Shown here: in pieces, positions 25,340 to 34,183 of the stretch
Layout: every line of letters begins with the position of its first letter
Numbering within the stretch: the stretch's first letter is position 1
Assembly (NCBI RefSeq): GCF_010548275.1
Contig: NZ_JAAGLT010000014.1
Span: 62,001 to 126,000 of the forward strand
Direction of reading: 5' to 3'
Source of the DNA: Streptomyces sp. SID12488
GTDB taxonomy: Bacteria; Actinomycetota; Actinomycetes; Streptomycetales; Streptomycetaceae
Length of the DNA stretch: 64,000 nt
Made by a program: the position numbers and the translations under genes
Notes under the pieces: model-generated
What the model was told of the DNA's origin: nothing
Database searches by the model: none
Seen by the model: only the letters and a program-made list of their open reading frames with translations

Positions 25340-26839
25340 TCAGGCCTCGACCAGCGGTGAAGCGGCATGGCGACGCAGCGGAGCGGCCAGCTCGGCCAGG
25401 GCCCGTTCAAGGCCGTGCAGGTGGGCGAGGGCGGGCTCGGTGGCGTGGGACCGGTCCGCAGGGGCGGTGCCGGTGTCCGCGCGGCCCTCCGTGAGCGCCT
25501 CCACCGCTGATTCCACACGTCGGCAGGCGGCGGCGAGCCGGGCGTCGTGGGAGGCCTCCGGGTCGGCGGCCACGGCGGCCAGACCGCGGATCTCACGGGC
25601 GCAGTCGTCGAGGAGCGCCAGTACCCGGCCGGCTCGGCGCTTACGGGCGCGCACGGGGTTGAGCGGATGCACGAGCGGCGCGACCGAGAGCCGGACACGC
25701 CCCAGCAGCAGCTCCAGTTCGGCCACGCGCGGTGCCGGGTCGGCGCCCGGCGCACCCGCGAGCCGGGCGGTGGCCTCGGCGGTGCAGGCGTGGACGCAAC
25801 GCAGGGCTCGCCGGATCCAGGCGTCGGTGGTGGCGTGCGTGGTGATCGGCAGCACCAGGGCCACGGCCAGCAGGGCGCCCAGGGCGCCGACACCGGTCTC
25901 CGCGAGCCGCACGCCGAGCAGGGCCGGGTCGAGGACGCCCAGAAGCCCGTACAGGAGCTCGGCGAGCAGGGTGACCGAGAGCATCATCCACGTGTACGAC
26001 ACGGCGGCCGAGTAGAAGATGCCGAACACGCATACGGCGACGAGCACGGCGGTGGGGACGACCGCGCCCGCCACCGGAACGGCGACAGCGAGGCCGAGGG
26101 CGATGCCGAGCACCGTGCCGAGGATCCGGCGGAAGCCGCGGACCAGGGTCTCGCCACGCGAGGTGGTGTTCACGAAGATCCACCAGGTGGCGCCGACGGC
26201 CCAGTACCAGCGGTCCCCGGACACCAGCTGTCCCACGACCAGGGCGAAGCCGGCGGCGGCTGTCGCCTGGACGGCCTGACGTGTGGTGGCGCGGGCCAGG
26301 CCGCGTTCGCCGGCCGGCGCAACGGGGGCCGGCGGCGGGGGCGTACGGCGTTCGTAGCACCACAGTCCGAAGCGCACCGCCGAGGCGGTGAGCAGGGACA
26401 GGAGGACGGCGCCGTACAGCTCGGGCAGTTGCTCCGGTCCCGTGTGCAGGAACTGGGCGACGAAGAAGGTCATGAACGCGAAGACGCCCAGGCTGTGGCC
26501 GCGCGGGCCCCAGCGTCGGGCGTACACGCCCGCGCCGACGACGGTGAGGAGCGCGAGCCCGCGGGCGACCGGGCGGTCGTGCAGCCCGGCCGCGACGGCG
26601 AGGACGGGGAGGCCGACGGCGGGCAGCAGCGCGGTGGTGACGGCCTGCCCGCGCACCGTGGTGTCGGTGACCGTGAACAGGGCGAGCATCGCGGCGAGTC
26701 CGCCGGTCACGGCCCCGCTGAGCGAGTGCCCGGCGAAGCCGCAGACGGTGACGGCCAGACCGATGCCGAGCACGGCCCGCGCGGCGAACCGCAGCCGGGC
26801 TCGGCCCGGGTCCGGCGCTATGAACACCCTCTTCAGCAC
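25340..26839 (-). CDS. FUSC-family inner-membrane protein
   Basis: 499 residues with two blocks of about five to six membrane helices (about 20-160 and 205-345) separated by a proline-rich cytosolic loop (RRTPPPPAPVAPAG), and a helical C-terminal cytosolic domain. The second block contains WYWAVGATWWIFVNTTSRGETLVRGFRRILGTVLG, the typical FUSC signature. FUSC proteins are thought to be efflux components for aromatic acids or other small molecules (AaeB-like). It is divergent from an Lrp/AsnC regulator, which is a likely controller of its expression. Confidence 0.82.
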   Translation of the reverse strand: MLKRVFIAPDPGRARLRFAARAVLGIGLAVTVCGFAGHSLSGAVTGGLAAMLALFTVTDTTVRGQAVTTALLPAVGLPVLAVAAGLHDRPVARGLALLTVVGAGVYARRWGPRGHSLGVFAFMTFFVAQFLHTGPEQLPELYGAVLLSLLTASAVRFGLWCYERRTPPPPAPVAPAGERGLARATTRQAVQATAAAGFALVVGQLVSGDRWYWAVGATWWIFVNTTSRGETLVRGFRRILGTVLGIALGLAVAVPVAGAVVPTAVLVAVCVFGIFYSAAVSYTWMMLSVTLLAELLYGLLGVLDPALLGVRLAETGVGALGALLAVALVLPITTHATTDAWIRRALRCVHACTAEATARLAGAPGADPAPRVAELELLLGRVRLSVAPLVHPLNPVRARKRRAGRVLALLDDCAREIRGLAAVAADPEASHDARLAAACRRVESAVEALTEGRADTGTAPADRSHATEPALAHLHGLERALAELAAPLRRHAASPLVEA

Positions 26840-27033
26840 TGCTGTCCCGCCCCACTGGATTCGGCATGGAAAAGGCGCCGCGGAGTCCGCAGCGCCATCG
26901 ACGCGATCATTGGAGCATCGCTGCCACTACTGGCTCAAGTGGGGTCGCATAGGCTGAGCCATTGGCACAGACATATCGGTCCCTCGGCGTCCACCGCCGC
27001 GCCAACGGACCATCTACGAGGAGGCCGGATCCC

Positions 27034-27522
27034 ATGGCCGTGGACGAGCTGGACACCCGGATTCTGCGGCTGCTGCTGGAGCAGCCGCGCACCAGCGTCC
27101 GCGAGTACGCCCGTGTCCTGGGCGTCGCGCGCGGCACCCTGCAGGCCCGCCTGGACCGCCTCGAACGGGACGGTGTGATCACCGGCACGGGTCCGTCGCT
27201 GTCTCCCGCAGCGCTCGGCCATCCCGTGCTCGCGTTCGTGCACATCGAGGTCACCCAGGGCCATCTCGACGAGGTCGGGGACGCGCTGGCGGCCGTGCCG
27301 GAGATCGTCGAGGCGTTCTCCATCGCAGGCGGCGGTGACCTCCTCGCACGGGTCGTGGCCCGCGACAACGCTCACCTGGAGGACGTCATCCAGGCACTGA
27401 TCAGCGTGCCGGGTGTGGTCCGCACCCGCACGGAAGTCGCCCTGCGTGAGCGGGTCCCGCACCGGCTGCTCCCCCTGGTCGAGTCGATCGGCCGGTCGAC
27501 CGGCCGTACGCCCACCGGCTGA
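27034..27522 (+). CDS. Lrp/AsnC-family transcriptional regulator
   Basis: 162 residues from ATG 27034, with ACGAGGAGG at the right distance; the longer frame from 26962 has no site. N-terminal HTH: VDELDTRILRLLLEQPRTSV, then ARVLGVARGTLQARLDRLER. A RAM (effector-binding ferredoxin-like) domain follows (HPVLAFVHIEVTQGHLDEVG, VEAFSIAGGGDLLARVVARD). Lrp/AsnC proteins sense amino acids or related ligands and form octamers. It is divergent from the FUSC gene (about 195-nt shared promoter region), suggesting local regulation of that putative exporter. Confidence 0.9.
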   Translation: MAVDELDTRILRLLLEQPRTSVREYARVLGVARGTLQARLDRLERDGVITGTGPSLSPAALGHPVLAFVHIEVTQGHLDEVGDALAAVPEIVEAFSIAGGGDLLARVVARDNAHLEDVIQALISVPGVVRTRTEVALRERVPHRLLPLVESIGRSTGRTPTG

Positions 27523-27568
27523 TCCCGCGCTCCGCGCCCACGCCCGGCCTCTGGCATCCCGGGGAGCG

Positions 27569-28342
27569 CTACGACTTGCGGCGGGGTTTGCCCTGGCGGG
27601 TGCCGCCAGTCTTGCCGGAACCGCCGCTGCGGGCGCCCCGGCCCGTTGACCTGCCCGCGGCGGGCTTGCGTGCCGTGCCCTCCGTGCCGGAGCGCTTCTT
27701 GGGCTTCGGCTGCTCCGCCTTCGGCTCCTCCCGGCGTCCGCGCGAACTGTTGACGGTGCGGCCCCGCACGATGCCGATGAAGTCCTCGACCAGGTCGGTC
27801 GTGCGGTCCTCCGGCCAGGACAGCGCGACCTGGGACTCGGGCGCGTCCGTGACCGGGCGGTAGGTGAGGTCCTTGCGGTGGTGGAGTCGGGCCAGTGACT
27901 GGGGGACGACGAGGACCCCGATCCCGGCCGCGACCAGCTCGATGGCGTCCTCGGTGGTCGCGGGGCGTTCGAGCGCGGGGCGGCCGGGGAGGGTCTCCCA
28001 GTCGAGGGCGTCGTCGAGGGGGTGCAGCACGATGTCGTCGGCGAGGTCCTCGGCGGACACCTCCTCGACGGCGGACACGACATGGTCCTTGGGGACCACG
28101 ACCACCGAGGTCTCGGTGTAGAGGGGGATCGCACTGAGCACCGTACGGTCGACCGGCAGGCGCACGAGGGCCGCGTCGGCGTCGCCGGCGAGCATCAGGC
28201 CGCCCACCTCGGCGGTGGACACCTGGAGCAGGGTCAGGGGGACGTCGGTTCGCCGCTCGTTCCAGATCCGCACCCACTTGGCGGGGATCACTCCCGGGAC
28301 GTACGCGAGCCGGAACGCGGGGGAATCTTCCGAGCCAGTCAC
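27569..28342 (-). CDS. LysR-type substrate-binding-domain protein without HTH, basic tail
   Basis: 257 residues. Residues 8-180 are a LysR effector-binding domain (FRLAYVPGVIPAKWVRIWNE, VGGLMLAGDADAALVRLPVD, IPLYTETSVVVVPKDHVVSA, IELVAAGIGVLVVPQSLARL), but the usual N-terminal DNA-binding HTH is absent and nothing upstream encodes one. The last about 60 residues are a low-complexity Lys/Arg/Gly tail (KPKKRSGTEGTARKPAAGRS and beyond) that could contact nucleic acid non-specifically. This HTH-less form recurs in Streptomyces next to DUF5997, as here (divergent). The ATG at 28342 is taken as the start. It may bind a small ligand and act through partners; function unknown. Confidence 0.8.
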   Translation of the reverse strand: MTGSEDSPAFRLAYVPGVIPAKWVRIWNERRTDVPLTLLQVSTAEVGGLMLAGDADAALVRLPVDRTVLSAIPLYTETSVVVVPKDHVVSAVEEVSAEDLADDIVLHPLDDALDWETLPGRPALERPATTEDAIELVAAGIGVLVVPQSLARLHHRKDLTYRPVTDAPESQVALSWPEDRTTDLVEDFIGIVRGRTVNSSRGRREEPKAEQPKPKKRSGTEGTARKPAAGRSTGRGARSGGSGKTGGTRQGKPRRKS

Positions 28343-28452
28343 CGCGCCAGGCTACCTTCCGTGCTCCGCCCGTCGCGCTCCCGCCCTGCCACCGCTGCCC
28401 GCCCGGTTCGGCGTGGTCGGCGCTGGTTCATACGCTCGATACCCTTGACACC

Positions 28453-28857
28453 ATGACGACGCAGCAGACCTCCCAGACCATGAAGCCCGCGACCGCGGCG
28501 AAGAAGCTGGGTGTGTACCTCGAGGCCACCCCCGCAGAGTTCCAGGAGGGTGTCGTCACGCGTGCCGAGCTGACCGCGTTGCAGGCCGACCCGCCCGCCT
28601 GGCTGCTCGACCTGCGCCGCGACGGTCCGCACCCCCGCCCGGTGGTCGCGTCGAAGCTGGGCGTCTCCATCGCCGGGCTCGCCCGCGGCGGGGTCACCGA
28701 GGCCCTCACCACCGAGCAGATCGACGCCCTGAAGCAGGAAGCCCCCGAGTGGCTCCGGCACGAGCGCTCCGTACAGGTCGACGTCCGCAAGGAAACGGCG
28801 CGCATCAAGGAACTGCACCAGGAACAGCAGGAAAAGCGCGAGAACCAGAGCAGGTAG
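28453..28857 (+). CDS. DUF5997-family protein
   Basis: 134 residues, soluble. MKPATAAKKLGVYLEATPAEF and the central LDLRRDGPHPRPVVASKLGV with SIAGLARGGVTEALTTEQID form a small helical domain; KLGVSIAGLARGG resembles a helix-turn-helix-like pair. The tail is a charged helix (RKETARIKELHQEQQEKREN). I recognise it as DUF5997, common in actinobacteria beside HTH-less LysR-like proteins; the pair might be the two halves of one regulatory function. There is no Shine-Dalgarno sequence before ATG 28453, so the transcript may be leaderless. Confidence 0.8.
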   Translation: MTTQQTSQTMKPATAAKKLGVYLEATPAEFQEGVVTRAELTALQADPPAWLLDLRRDGPHPRPVVASKLGVSIAGLARGGVTEALTTEQIDALKQEAPEWLRHERSVQVDVRKETARIKELHQEQQEKRENQSR

Positions 28858-28959
28858 GCGCAGCCGGCTCCCGACATGCGCGCGACCCCCGTGTCGCCGA
28901 TCATTGTCTCTGCCGTGCGGCAAGCGCTGTGCCGAGGAGAGATGAGAGGTGCGGTGGTC

Positions 28960-30705
28960 ATGGACGCTTTCCGGCCGCTGCTCTTCGGGGACGTCGAGGC
29001 GCTGCTCGCCGGGCCGACCGCCGGGGACCTGCCGCGGCTGGTCGAGGAGTACGGCGTGCTGCGCCGGCTGATCGAGGGCACGGCCGCCGGGGTGGTCGTC
29101 CTCGACACGGAACTGCGCTTTCTGTACGTCAACCCGCACATGGTCCGGATCAGCGGCCTGTCGGCGGCGGAGCTCCTGGGGCGGACCCTGGCCGAGGCGT
29201 CGCCCGAGGTGGAGCGGCCCGAGAGCGTGCTGCGGCAGGTGCTGCACGACGGGCAGCCCCGTGAGCTCGTGGGAACAGGGCACACGCGCGCGGACATGCC
29301 CTTCACCCGCCGCGCCTGGCACGCCACCTATCACCGGCTTCACTACGAGGACGGCCGGGTACTCGGCCTCGCCGGGATCTTTCTGGAGATCAGCGCCCCG
29401 CAGCAGCACGTCGACGAGCTGGAGCGCGCGCACCGCCGGATGACACTGCTGGACACCGCGACCGCACGCATCGGCACCACCTCGGACGTGAAGGCGACCT
29501 GCGCCGAGCTGGCCCAGTTCATGGTGCCGGACCTGGCGGACGCGGCCGGTGTCGAGCTGAACCTCGAGGTGAAGGCCGGCTCGCACCGACCGCCTCCGGG
29601 AGTGCTGCGACTGCGCCGGGCGGCCCTCGCGGCGGTGCCCGGCATCAAGGACGCGGTGCTCGCCCTGGCCGGTCTCGGCGACACCCTGGACTATCCGCCG
29701 GGCACGGAGATCCGCGCCTGCCTGGACGCCGGCCTCCCCTGGCTGTGCAACGGCATCTCCGAGCAGGACTGGCAGTCCGGCGCGGTGCGCACAGAACGGT
29801 CCACGTCCTACCAGAACATCGGCGTCCACTCGGTCCTCGTCCTGCCCCTGATCGCGGGCAGGCGCCCGCTGGGCACCCTGTCGCTCGTGCGCGCGTTCAA
29901 CTCCCAGGGCTTCACTGGCGACGACGTCTCGGTGGCCCTGGAACTCGCACACCGGGCCGCCCGCGCCCTGGAACGCGCCGCCCTGCACACCCGCGAGCAC
30001 AGCATGGCCCTGGAGCTCCAGCACGCGCTGCTCACCGACGCCGGCGCGCCGCCCAACCCGCGGGCGCCGACCGCGTTCCGTTATCTGCCCGCCGACGACG
30101 TGGCCCTCATCGGAGGCGACTGGTTCGACTCCCTTCCCCTGCCCGACGGCCGGAATCTGCTGGTCATCGGGGACGTCATGGGGCACGGAGTCGAGGCCGC
30201 CGTCGCGATGAGCCACTACCGCTCCGCGCTGCGCGCCCTGGCCATGGCGGGCCTCGCCCCGCACCTGCTGCTCACGCACGCCGACCGCACGGTCGCCGAC
30301 TCCGGGTTCGACCGGGTCGCCACCTGTCTGCTGGCCCTGGAGGATCCCGTCCGGCAGACGGTGTCCTACGCGAACGCCGGCCATCTCCCGCCCGCCTTCC
30401 TCTCCCCGGACGGCACGGTCGGCCTCGTCGAGATCCCGGTCGGCCCGCCCCTGGGCACCGGATTCGGCAGCTATACGACGCTCACCCGCCCGACGGTCCC
30501 GGGCGGCGTGCTCCTGCTCTACACGGACGGGCTGGTGGAGCGGCGCGGTGAGGACATAGACGTTTCGCTGCGTCGCCTCACCCGGCTCCGGCTGTCGCCG
30601 CAGGCCTCCCTGGACGTCATCCTCGACGACGTCCTGGCTCAGCTCGCGGACGCTCCCGCCGAGGACGACATCGCCGTTCTGGCGGCCCGTTCACGTCCAG
30701 CCTGA
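28960..30705 (+). CDS. PAS-GAF-PP2C (SpoIIE-type) serine phosphatase
   Basis: 581 residues from ATG 28960 (GAGAGG eight nt upstream); ATG 28942 is an alternative six codons earlier. PAS domain at about 25-140 (GTAAGVVVLDTELRFLYVNP), GAF domain at about 155-345 (ATARIGTTSDVKATCAELAQ, VHSVLVLPLIAGRRPLGTLS), and a SpoIIE/PP2C phosphatase domain from about 365 with metal-binding Asp in IGGDWFDSLPLPDGR and GDVMGHGVEAAVAM, and AEDDIAVLAAR near the end. No anti-sigma-type kinase domain is attached. It probably dephosphorylates an anti-sigma-factor antagonist in response to a PAS or GAF ligand. Monocistronic. Confidence 0.87.
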   Translation: MDAFRPLLFGDVEALLAGPTAGDLPRLVEEYGVLRRLIEGTAAGVVVLDTELRFLYVNPHMVRISGLSAAELLGRTLAEASPEVERPESVLRQVLHDGQPRELVGTGHTRADMPFTRRAWHATYHRLHYEDGRVLGLAGIFLEISAPQQHVDELERAHRRMTLLDTATARIGTTSDVKATCAELAQFMVPDLADAAGVELNLEVKAGSHRPPPGVLRLRRAALAAVPGIKDAVLALAGLGDTLDYPPGTEIRACLDAGLPWLCNGISEQDWQSGAVRTERSTSYQNIGVHSVLVLPLIAGRRPLGTLSLVRAFNSQGFTGDDVSVALELAHRAARALERAALHTREHSMALELQHALLTDAGAPPNPRAPTAFRYLPADDVALIGGDWFDSLPLPDGRNLLVIGDVMGHGVEAAVAMSHYRSALRALAMAGLAPHLLLTHADRTVADSGFDRVATCLLALEDPVRQTVSYANAGHLPPAFLSPDGTVGLVEIPVGPPLGTGFGSYTTLTRPTVPGGVLLLYTDGLVERRGEDIDVSLRRLTRLRLSPQASLDVILDDVLAQLADAPAEDDIAVLAARSRPA

Positions 30706-31341
30706 GCTGAGAAATCGGCCTGGGCGCCGGGAAGTTGGTGTGCCGCAACACGGCCGGCCGGCGTGGAGAGGGCGCATGGTGCGCTCGCTTCCAGTGCCCC
30801 TCGCCGTCCTGGCCCCGGCGTGACCCGACCCGGCCTGGCAGCCCGACCGGCGCAACTTCGGCGTCACCGGACCTGCCGACGAGGTGGCCGGGTTCCTGCG
30901 GGACGCCGGTCCCGGCCACGCGCTCGGTCTCGTCGGCCTCGATGGAGACACCGTACGGATGCCACCCGGCCTCGTCCGTCTCCCGTACCCCGTGCCTCCT
31001 CGAAGACCCGGAGGTGGCAAGAGAGTTGGCCCGGCAACGCTTCCGCGAGGTGTGGCAGCGCCCCGCGGTGTCGACACCAATGCTCTCTCAGCGTCGCGGA
31101 GCGCCGGAGCTCCCTCGGTTTCGGAGCCGCCACCGAACTCGACGCCGCAGCCGCGAGCCGCTCCCGCGACACGTCCGCCGCCTCGTCCCGGCCGAAGTCG
31201 ACCGGTTCACCCGTTCCCGGCCCGTTACCGTCCGCCGCATCGGCGAGGTCGACCAGGCATGGCGCCGGACCCGGCCGACGACTTCCGGCGCCGCCCCCTC
31301 GACGAGGCCGCGTGACGTGTGCGCCGCCCTTCAGTGGAGGC
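30706..31341. other. Intergenic region with decayed coding fragments
   Basis: About 635 nt between the phosphatase and dadA-like genes. In the forward direction, protein-like segments occur in different frames: PDRRNFGVTGPADEVAGFL with RDAGPGHALGLVGLDGDTVR at about 30840-30975, then LEDPEVARELARQRFREVWQ at about 31000-31065. They are separated by frame changes, and no intact gene spans them. I read this as a frameshifted remnant of an unidentified gene, not an active one. Confidence 0.35.
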
Positions 31342-32619
31342 TCAGTGGCGGAGCCGGTCGAAGCGGAACGGCGCGAGGGCGTCGGGCCGGTCGCCGGTGC
31401 GGATGTACTCGGCGAGGTGGTGCCCGGTGGCGGGGCCCAGGGTGACGCCGAGCATGCCGTGGCCGGTGGCAGCGTAGGCGTTGTCGTAGCCCGGGAGGCG
31501 GTCGATCACCGGGAGTCCGTCGGGGAGGAACGGCCGCCCGCCCACCCAGGGTTCGCGAATCAGGCTCACCAGGTCGTCCGGGTCGTCGAACCAGGGGCCC
31601 AGGTAGTGGCGGCTGGCCAGGGCCACGGCCACGATTCTCCGCCAGTCGAGCCGGTTGTTGTTGCCGCTCAGCTCCATGGTGCCCCCGATCCGCGTGGTGC
31701 CGCCGATCGGTGAGGCGACGGCCCTGCGTTCGCCGAAGTAGAGGGTGTGCCGGGGTGCCGGGTCCAGGTCGACGGAGAAGCTGTAGCCCTTGCCCGCCTG
31801 GAGCGGCAGCCGGTGTCCCAGGGTGCGCAGCAGGTCCGGCGAGCGCATGCCGGCCGCGATGACGACCGTCGAGCAGGGGATGTCGCCCTGGTCCGTGGTC
31901 AGCGCGGTGACCTGCCCTCCCCCGGTCCGGAATCCCGTCACCTCCGCGTTCTCGTGGACCTTCACTCCGGCTGCGGCGAGCGCCTCGCCGAGGGCGCGGG
32001 AGAACGCCTCTGGATCTACCACCCCCTCGCCCTCAACGAGGTAGGCCGCGCGCACTCGGGGCGACAGCGCTCCGTCGAGCAGATGCGCGTCGGTGCCCGT
32101 GGTGATGTCGTCGGGCATCGGATAGTGGCCGTCCGCCATCTCCCGCTGGACCGCGAGGTGGTGGCGGGCCTCGGCCGGGGACAGGAACGCGTGCACCATG
32201 CCGGGCCGGGTCAGGGTCGTGGCCACCCCTGCCTCGCGCAGTCCGTCGAAAAGGTCGAAGGTGGGCCGGTTCAGCTCGGCGATCGCCGCGTAGCCGCGCC
32301 GGAACGCGGCAGGTGTGCTGCTGCGCCAGAACCGCCACAGCCACCGTACGAACGCCGGGTCGGGCAGCGGCCGTAGATAGAGCGGCGAGTCGGGCCGTCC
32401 GAGGGAACGCAGGGCGTAGCGCAGTACACCCGGGGACGGGACGGGCGTCGAGTGGCTCAGGCAGATCCAGCCCGCGTTGCCCCGGGACACGCCGGAGGCG
32501 AGGCCGCGCCGTTCGACGACCACGACCGGGAGGCCGGCCGCGGCCAGGTAGTAGGCGGTGCACAGCCCCACGACACCGCCTCCCACGACGGCGACGGGGC
32601 TGTCCGGCACGCCCGTCAT
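31342..32619 (-). CDS. DadA-like FAD-dependent D-amino acid dehydrogenase/amine oxidoreductase
   Basis: 425 residues. The N-terminal FAD motif VAVVGGGVVGLCTAYYLAAAG and VVVVERRGLASGVSRGNAGW are typical of the DadA/glycine oxidase (DAO) fold, as are STVVIAAGMRSPDLL and the C-terminal GHGMLGVTLGPATGHHLAEY. It would oxidatively deaminate an amino or imino acid with electrons going to the respiratory chain or oxygen. The ATG at 32617-32619 overlaps the stop of the upstream ABC ATPase in ATGA, so uptake and oxidation are translationally coupled. That indicates the imported amino acid is its substrate; which one is not evident. Confidence 0.87.
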   Translation of the reverse strand: MTGVPDSPVAVVGGGVVGLCTAYYLAAAGLPVVVVERRGLASGVSRGNAGWICLSHSTPVPSPGVLRYALRSLGRPDSPLYLRPLPDPAFVRWLWRFWRSSTPAAFRRGYAAIAELNRPTFDLFDGLREAGVATTLTRPGMVHAFLSPAEARHHLAVQREMADGHYPMPDDITTGTDAHLLDGALSPRVRAAYLVEGEGVVDPEAFSRALGEALAAAGVKVHENAEVTGFRTGGGQVTALTTDQGDIPCSTVVIAAGMRSPDLLRTLGHRLPLQAGKGYSFSVDLDPAPRHTLYFGERRAVASPIGGTTRIGGTMELSGNNNRLDWRRIVAVALASRHYLGPWFDDPDDLVSLIREPWVGGRPFLPDGLPVIDRLPGYDNAYAATGHGMLGVTLGPATGHHLAEYIRTGDRPDALAPFRFDRLRH

Positions 32620-33410
32620 GACGTGGATCCGTACGACGCGAGGAACTCCCGGGTGCGGGTCTGCACAGGTGCGCCCAGGACGGCCTCCGGAGTCCCCTCC
32701 TCGACGATCCGGCCGCCGTCGACGAAGACGACGTGGTCGGACACCTCACGTGCGAACGGCAGTTCATGGGTGACCAGCATCATCGTCATTCCGTCCGCGG
32801 CGAGTTCGCGCATCACGCTCAGCACCTCCCGGGTGGCCTCGGGGTCCAGGGAGGAAGTGGGTTCGTCGAAGAGCAGCAGTTCGGGTCTGAGGGCCAACGC
32901 CCGTGCGATGGCGACGCGTTGCTGCTCGCCGCCGGAGAGCTGGTCGGGCAGGGCGAGCGCACGGTGGGCGACGCCGACCCGGCGCAGCAGCGCGACGGCG
33001 CGCTCCAGTGCCTCCGACTCCGTTGTACCTGCCCTGCGTTGGGCCAGAACGACGTTCTCCACGGCGGTGAGGTGCGGGAAGAGGTTGAAGCGCTGGAAGA
33101 CCATGCCGACGGTGCGGCGAAGGCGGGGCAGGTCGCGGCAGACCGTGCGGCCGTCCTGGTGCACCACCTCTCCGGCGACCTCGATCGTTCCCCGGTCGGG
33201 CTGTTCCAGCAGGTTGACGCAGCGCATCAGGGTGGTTTTCCCGCCGCCGCTCTGGCCGATGACGCTGACGATGCGTCCCCGGCCGATGGTGAGGTGGACG
33301 TCGTCGAGGACCACCCGTCCGTCGAAGGACTTACGCAGTCCGTCGATCCGTACCACCGCCTCGGGCAGTACGGGAGGGGTGGCTGGCTCTGCGGCGAGCG
33401 ACTCGGTCAT
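32616..33410 (-). CDS. Polar amino-acid ABC transporter ATPase (GlnQ/HisP type)
   Basis: 264 residues from ATG 33410; an open extension upstream is only antisense noise within the permease. Walker A GQSGGGKTT (about 53-61), Q-loop FQRFNLFPH, signature LSGGEQQR, Walker B LLLFDEPTSSLD and H-loop LVTHE are intact. VHQDG and REFLASY fit the PAAT family. It energises import with the permease and binding protein encoded just upstream. Overlaps both neighbours by 4 nt, so a tightly coupled operon. Confidence 0.92.
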   Translation of the reverse strand: MTESLAAEPATPPVLPEAVVRIDGLRKSFDGRVVLDDVHLTIGRGRIVSVIGQSGGGKTTLMRCVNLLEQPDRGTIEVAGEVVHQDGRTVCRDLPRLRRTVGMVFQRFNLFPHLTAVENVVLAQRRAGTTESEALERAVALLRRVGVAHRALALPDQLSGGEQQRVAIARALALRPELLLFDEPTSSLDPEATREVLSVMRELAADGMTMMLVTHELPFAREVSDHVVFVDGGRIVEEGTPEAVLGAPVQTRTREFLASYGSTS

Positions 33411-34174
33411 ACGGCACCTGCCTTCACGTCGGCGCCCACGGCCCTGTCCGGCAGCGCGTCCTGGGCTAGCAGGGCGCGCGCCGCCCGTAGGCGTCGACGG
33501 CGCCACGGGGAGAGGGGAACGCCCGCCCGCACCCTGCGTTCCAGGAGGAGGAGCAGTTGGGAGAGGGGGTAGCAGAGGGCGAAGTAGATGGCCGAGATGA
33601 CCAGGTACACCTCCAGGGCGCGGAAGGTGGACGAGGTGATGAGCCGTCCCTCGGACATCAGCTCGGCGGCGGAGACGGTGACGAGCAGCGAGGTGGATTT
33701 CAGCAGGTCGACGAGCATGGTGTTGGTACCGGGCAGCGCCTGCCGTACGGCCTGCGGCAGGACGATGTGGCCGAAGATGCCCACCCGGCCGAGGCCGAGT
33801 GCCTGCCCCGCCTCGGTCTGTCCGGCGTGCACGCCGCTGATCGCGGAGCGGAAGATCTCGGAGAGGTAGGCGGCGTAGAAGACGACGAGGCTCAGACAGC
33901 CGGCGGTGAAGACGTCGAGCCGAATGCCCGCCGAGGCCAGGCCGAAGTAGCTGAGGAAGATGATGGCCAGCAGGGGGATGTTCTTGAACAGTTCGGTGTA
34001 GACGGCGGCGACGGCACGCGCCGGCCATGCCCTGCTCAGCCGCAGCAACGCCACGGCCAGGCCCAGCAGCACGGCCCCGACGAAGCTCACCACCGTGTAG
34101 GAGAGGGTGCGCCAGAGGGCGTCGAGCAGGTCCGGCCGGTAGTCGGACCAGGGGACTTGGAAGAGGTCGGACAT
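33407..34174 (-). CDS. Polar amino-acid ABC transporter permease (HisM/GlnP type)
   Basis: 255 residues with five to six membrane helices. The N-terminal ALWRTLSYTVVSFVGAVLLG, ELFKNIPLLAIIFLSYFGL and the coupling-helix signature QTEAGQALGLGRVGIFGHIV (EAA-like loop) are typical of the PAAT family. A single permease gene is present, so it probably homodimerises. The C-terminus is extended by about 25 arginine/alanine-rich residues beyond the family norm. Encoded between its binding protein and ATPase. Confidence 0.9.
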   Translation of the reverse strand: MSDLFQVPWSDYRPDLLDALWRTLSYTVVSFVGAVLLGLAVALLRLSRAWPARAVAAVYTELFKNIPLLAIIFLSYFGLASAGIRLDVFTAGCLSLVVFYAAYLSEIFRSAISGVHAGQTEAGQALGLGRVGIFGHIVLPQAVRQALPGTNTMLVDLLKSTSLLVTVSAAELMSEGRLITSSTFRALEVYLVISAIYFALCYPLSQLLLLLERRVRAGVPLSPWRRRRLRAARALLAQDALPDRAVGADVKAGAV

Positions 34175-34183
34175 GTCAGCCCC

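Noticed and set aside
28921..28929. AAGCGCT in front of the PAS-GAF-PP2C gene
   Set aside because: A single copy with no palindromic extension and no carbohydrate context; likely chance in GC-rich DNA.
33411..34028. N-terminal extension of the amino-acid ABC ATPase frame
   Set aside because: Lies inside the permease gene in another frame; the ATGA overlap start at 33410 is clearly right.
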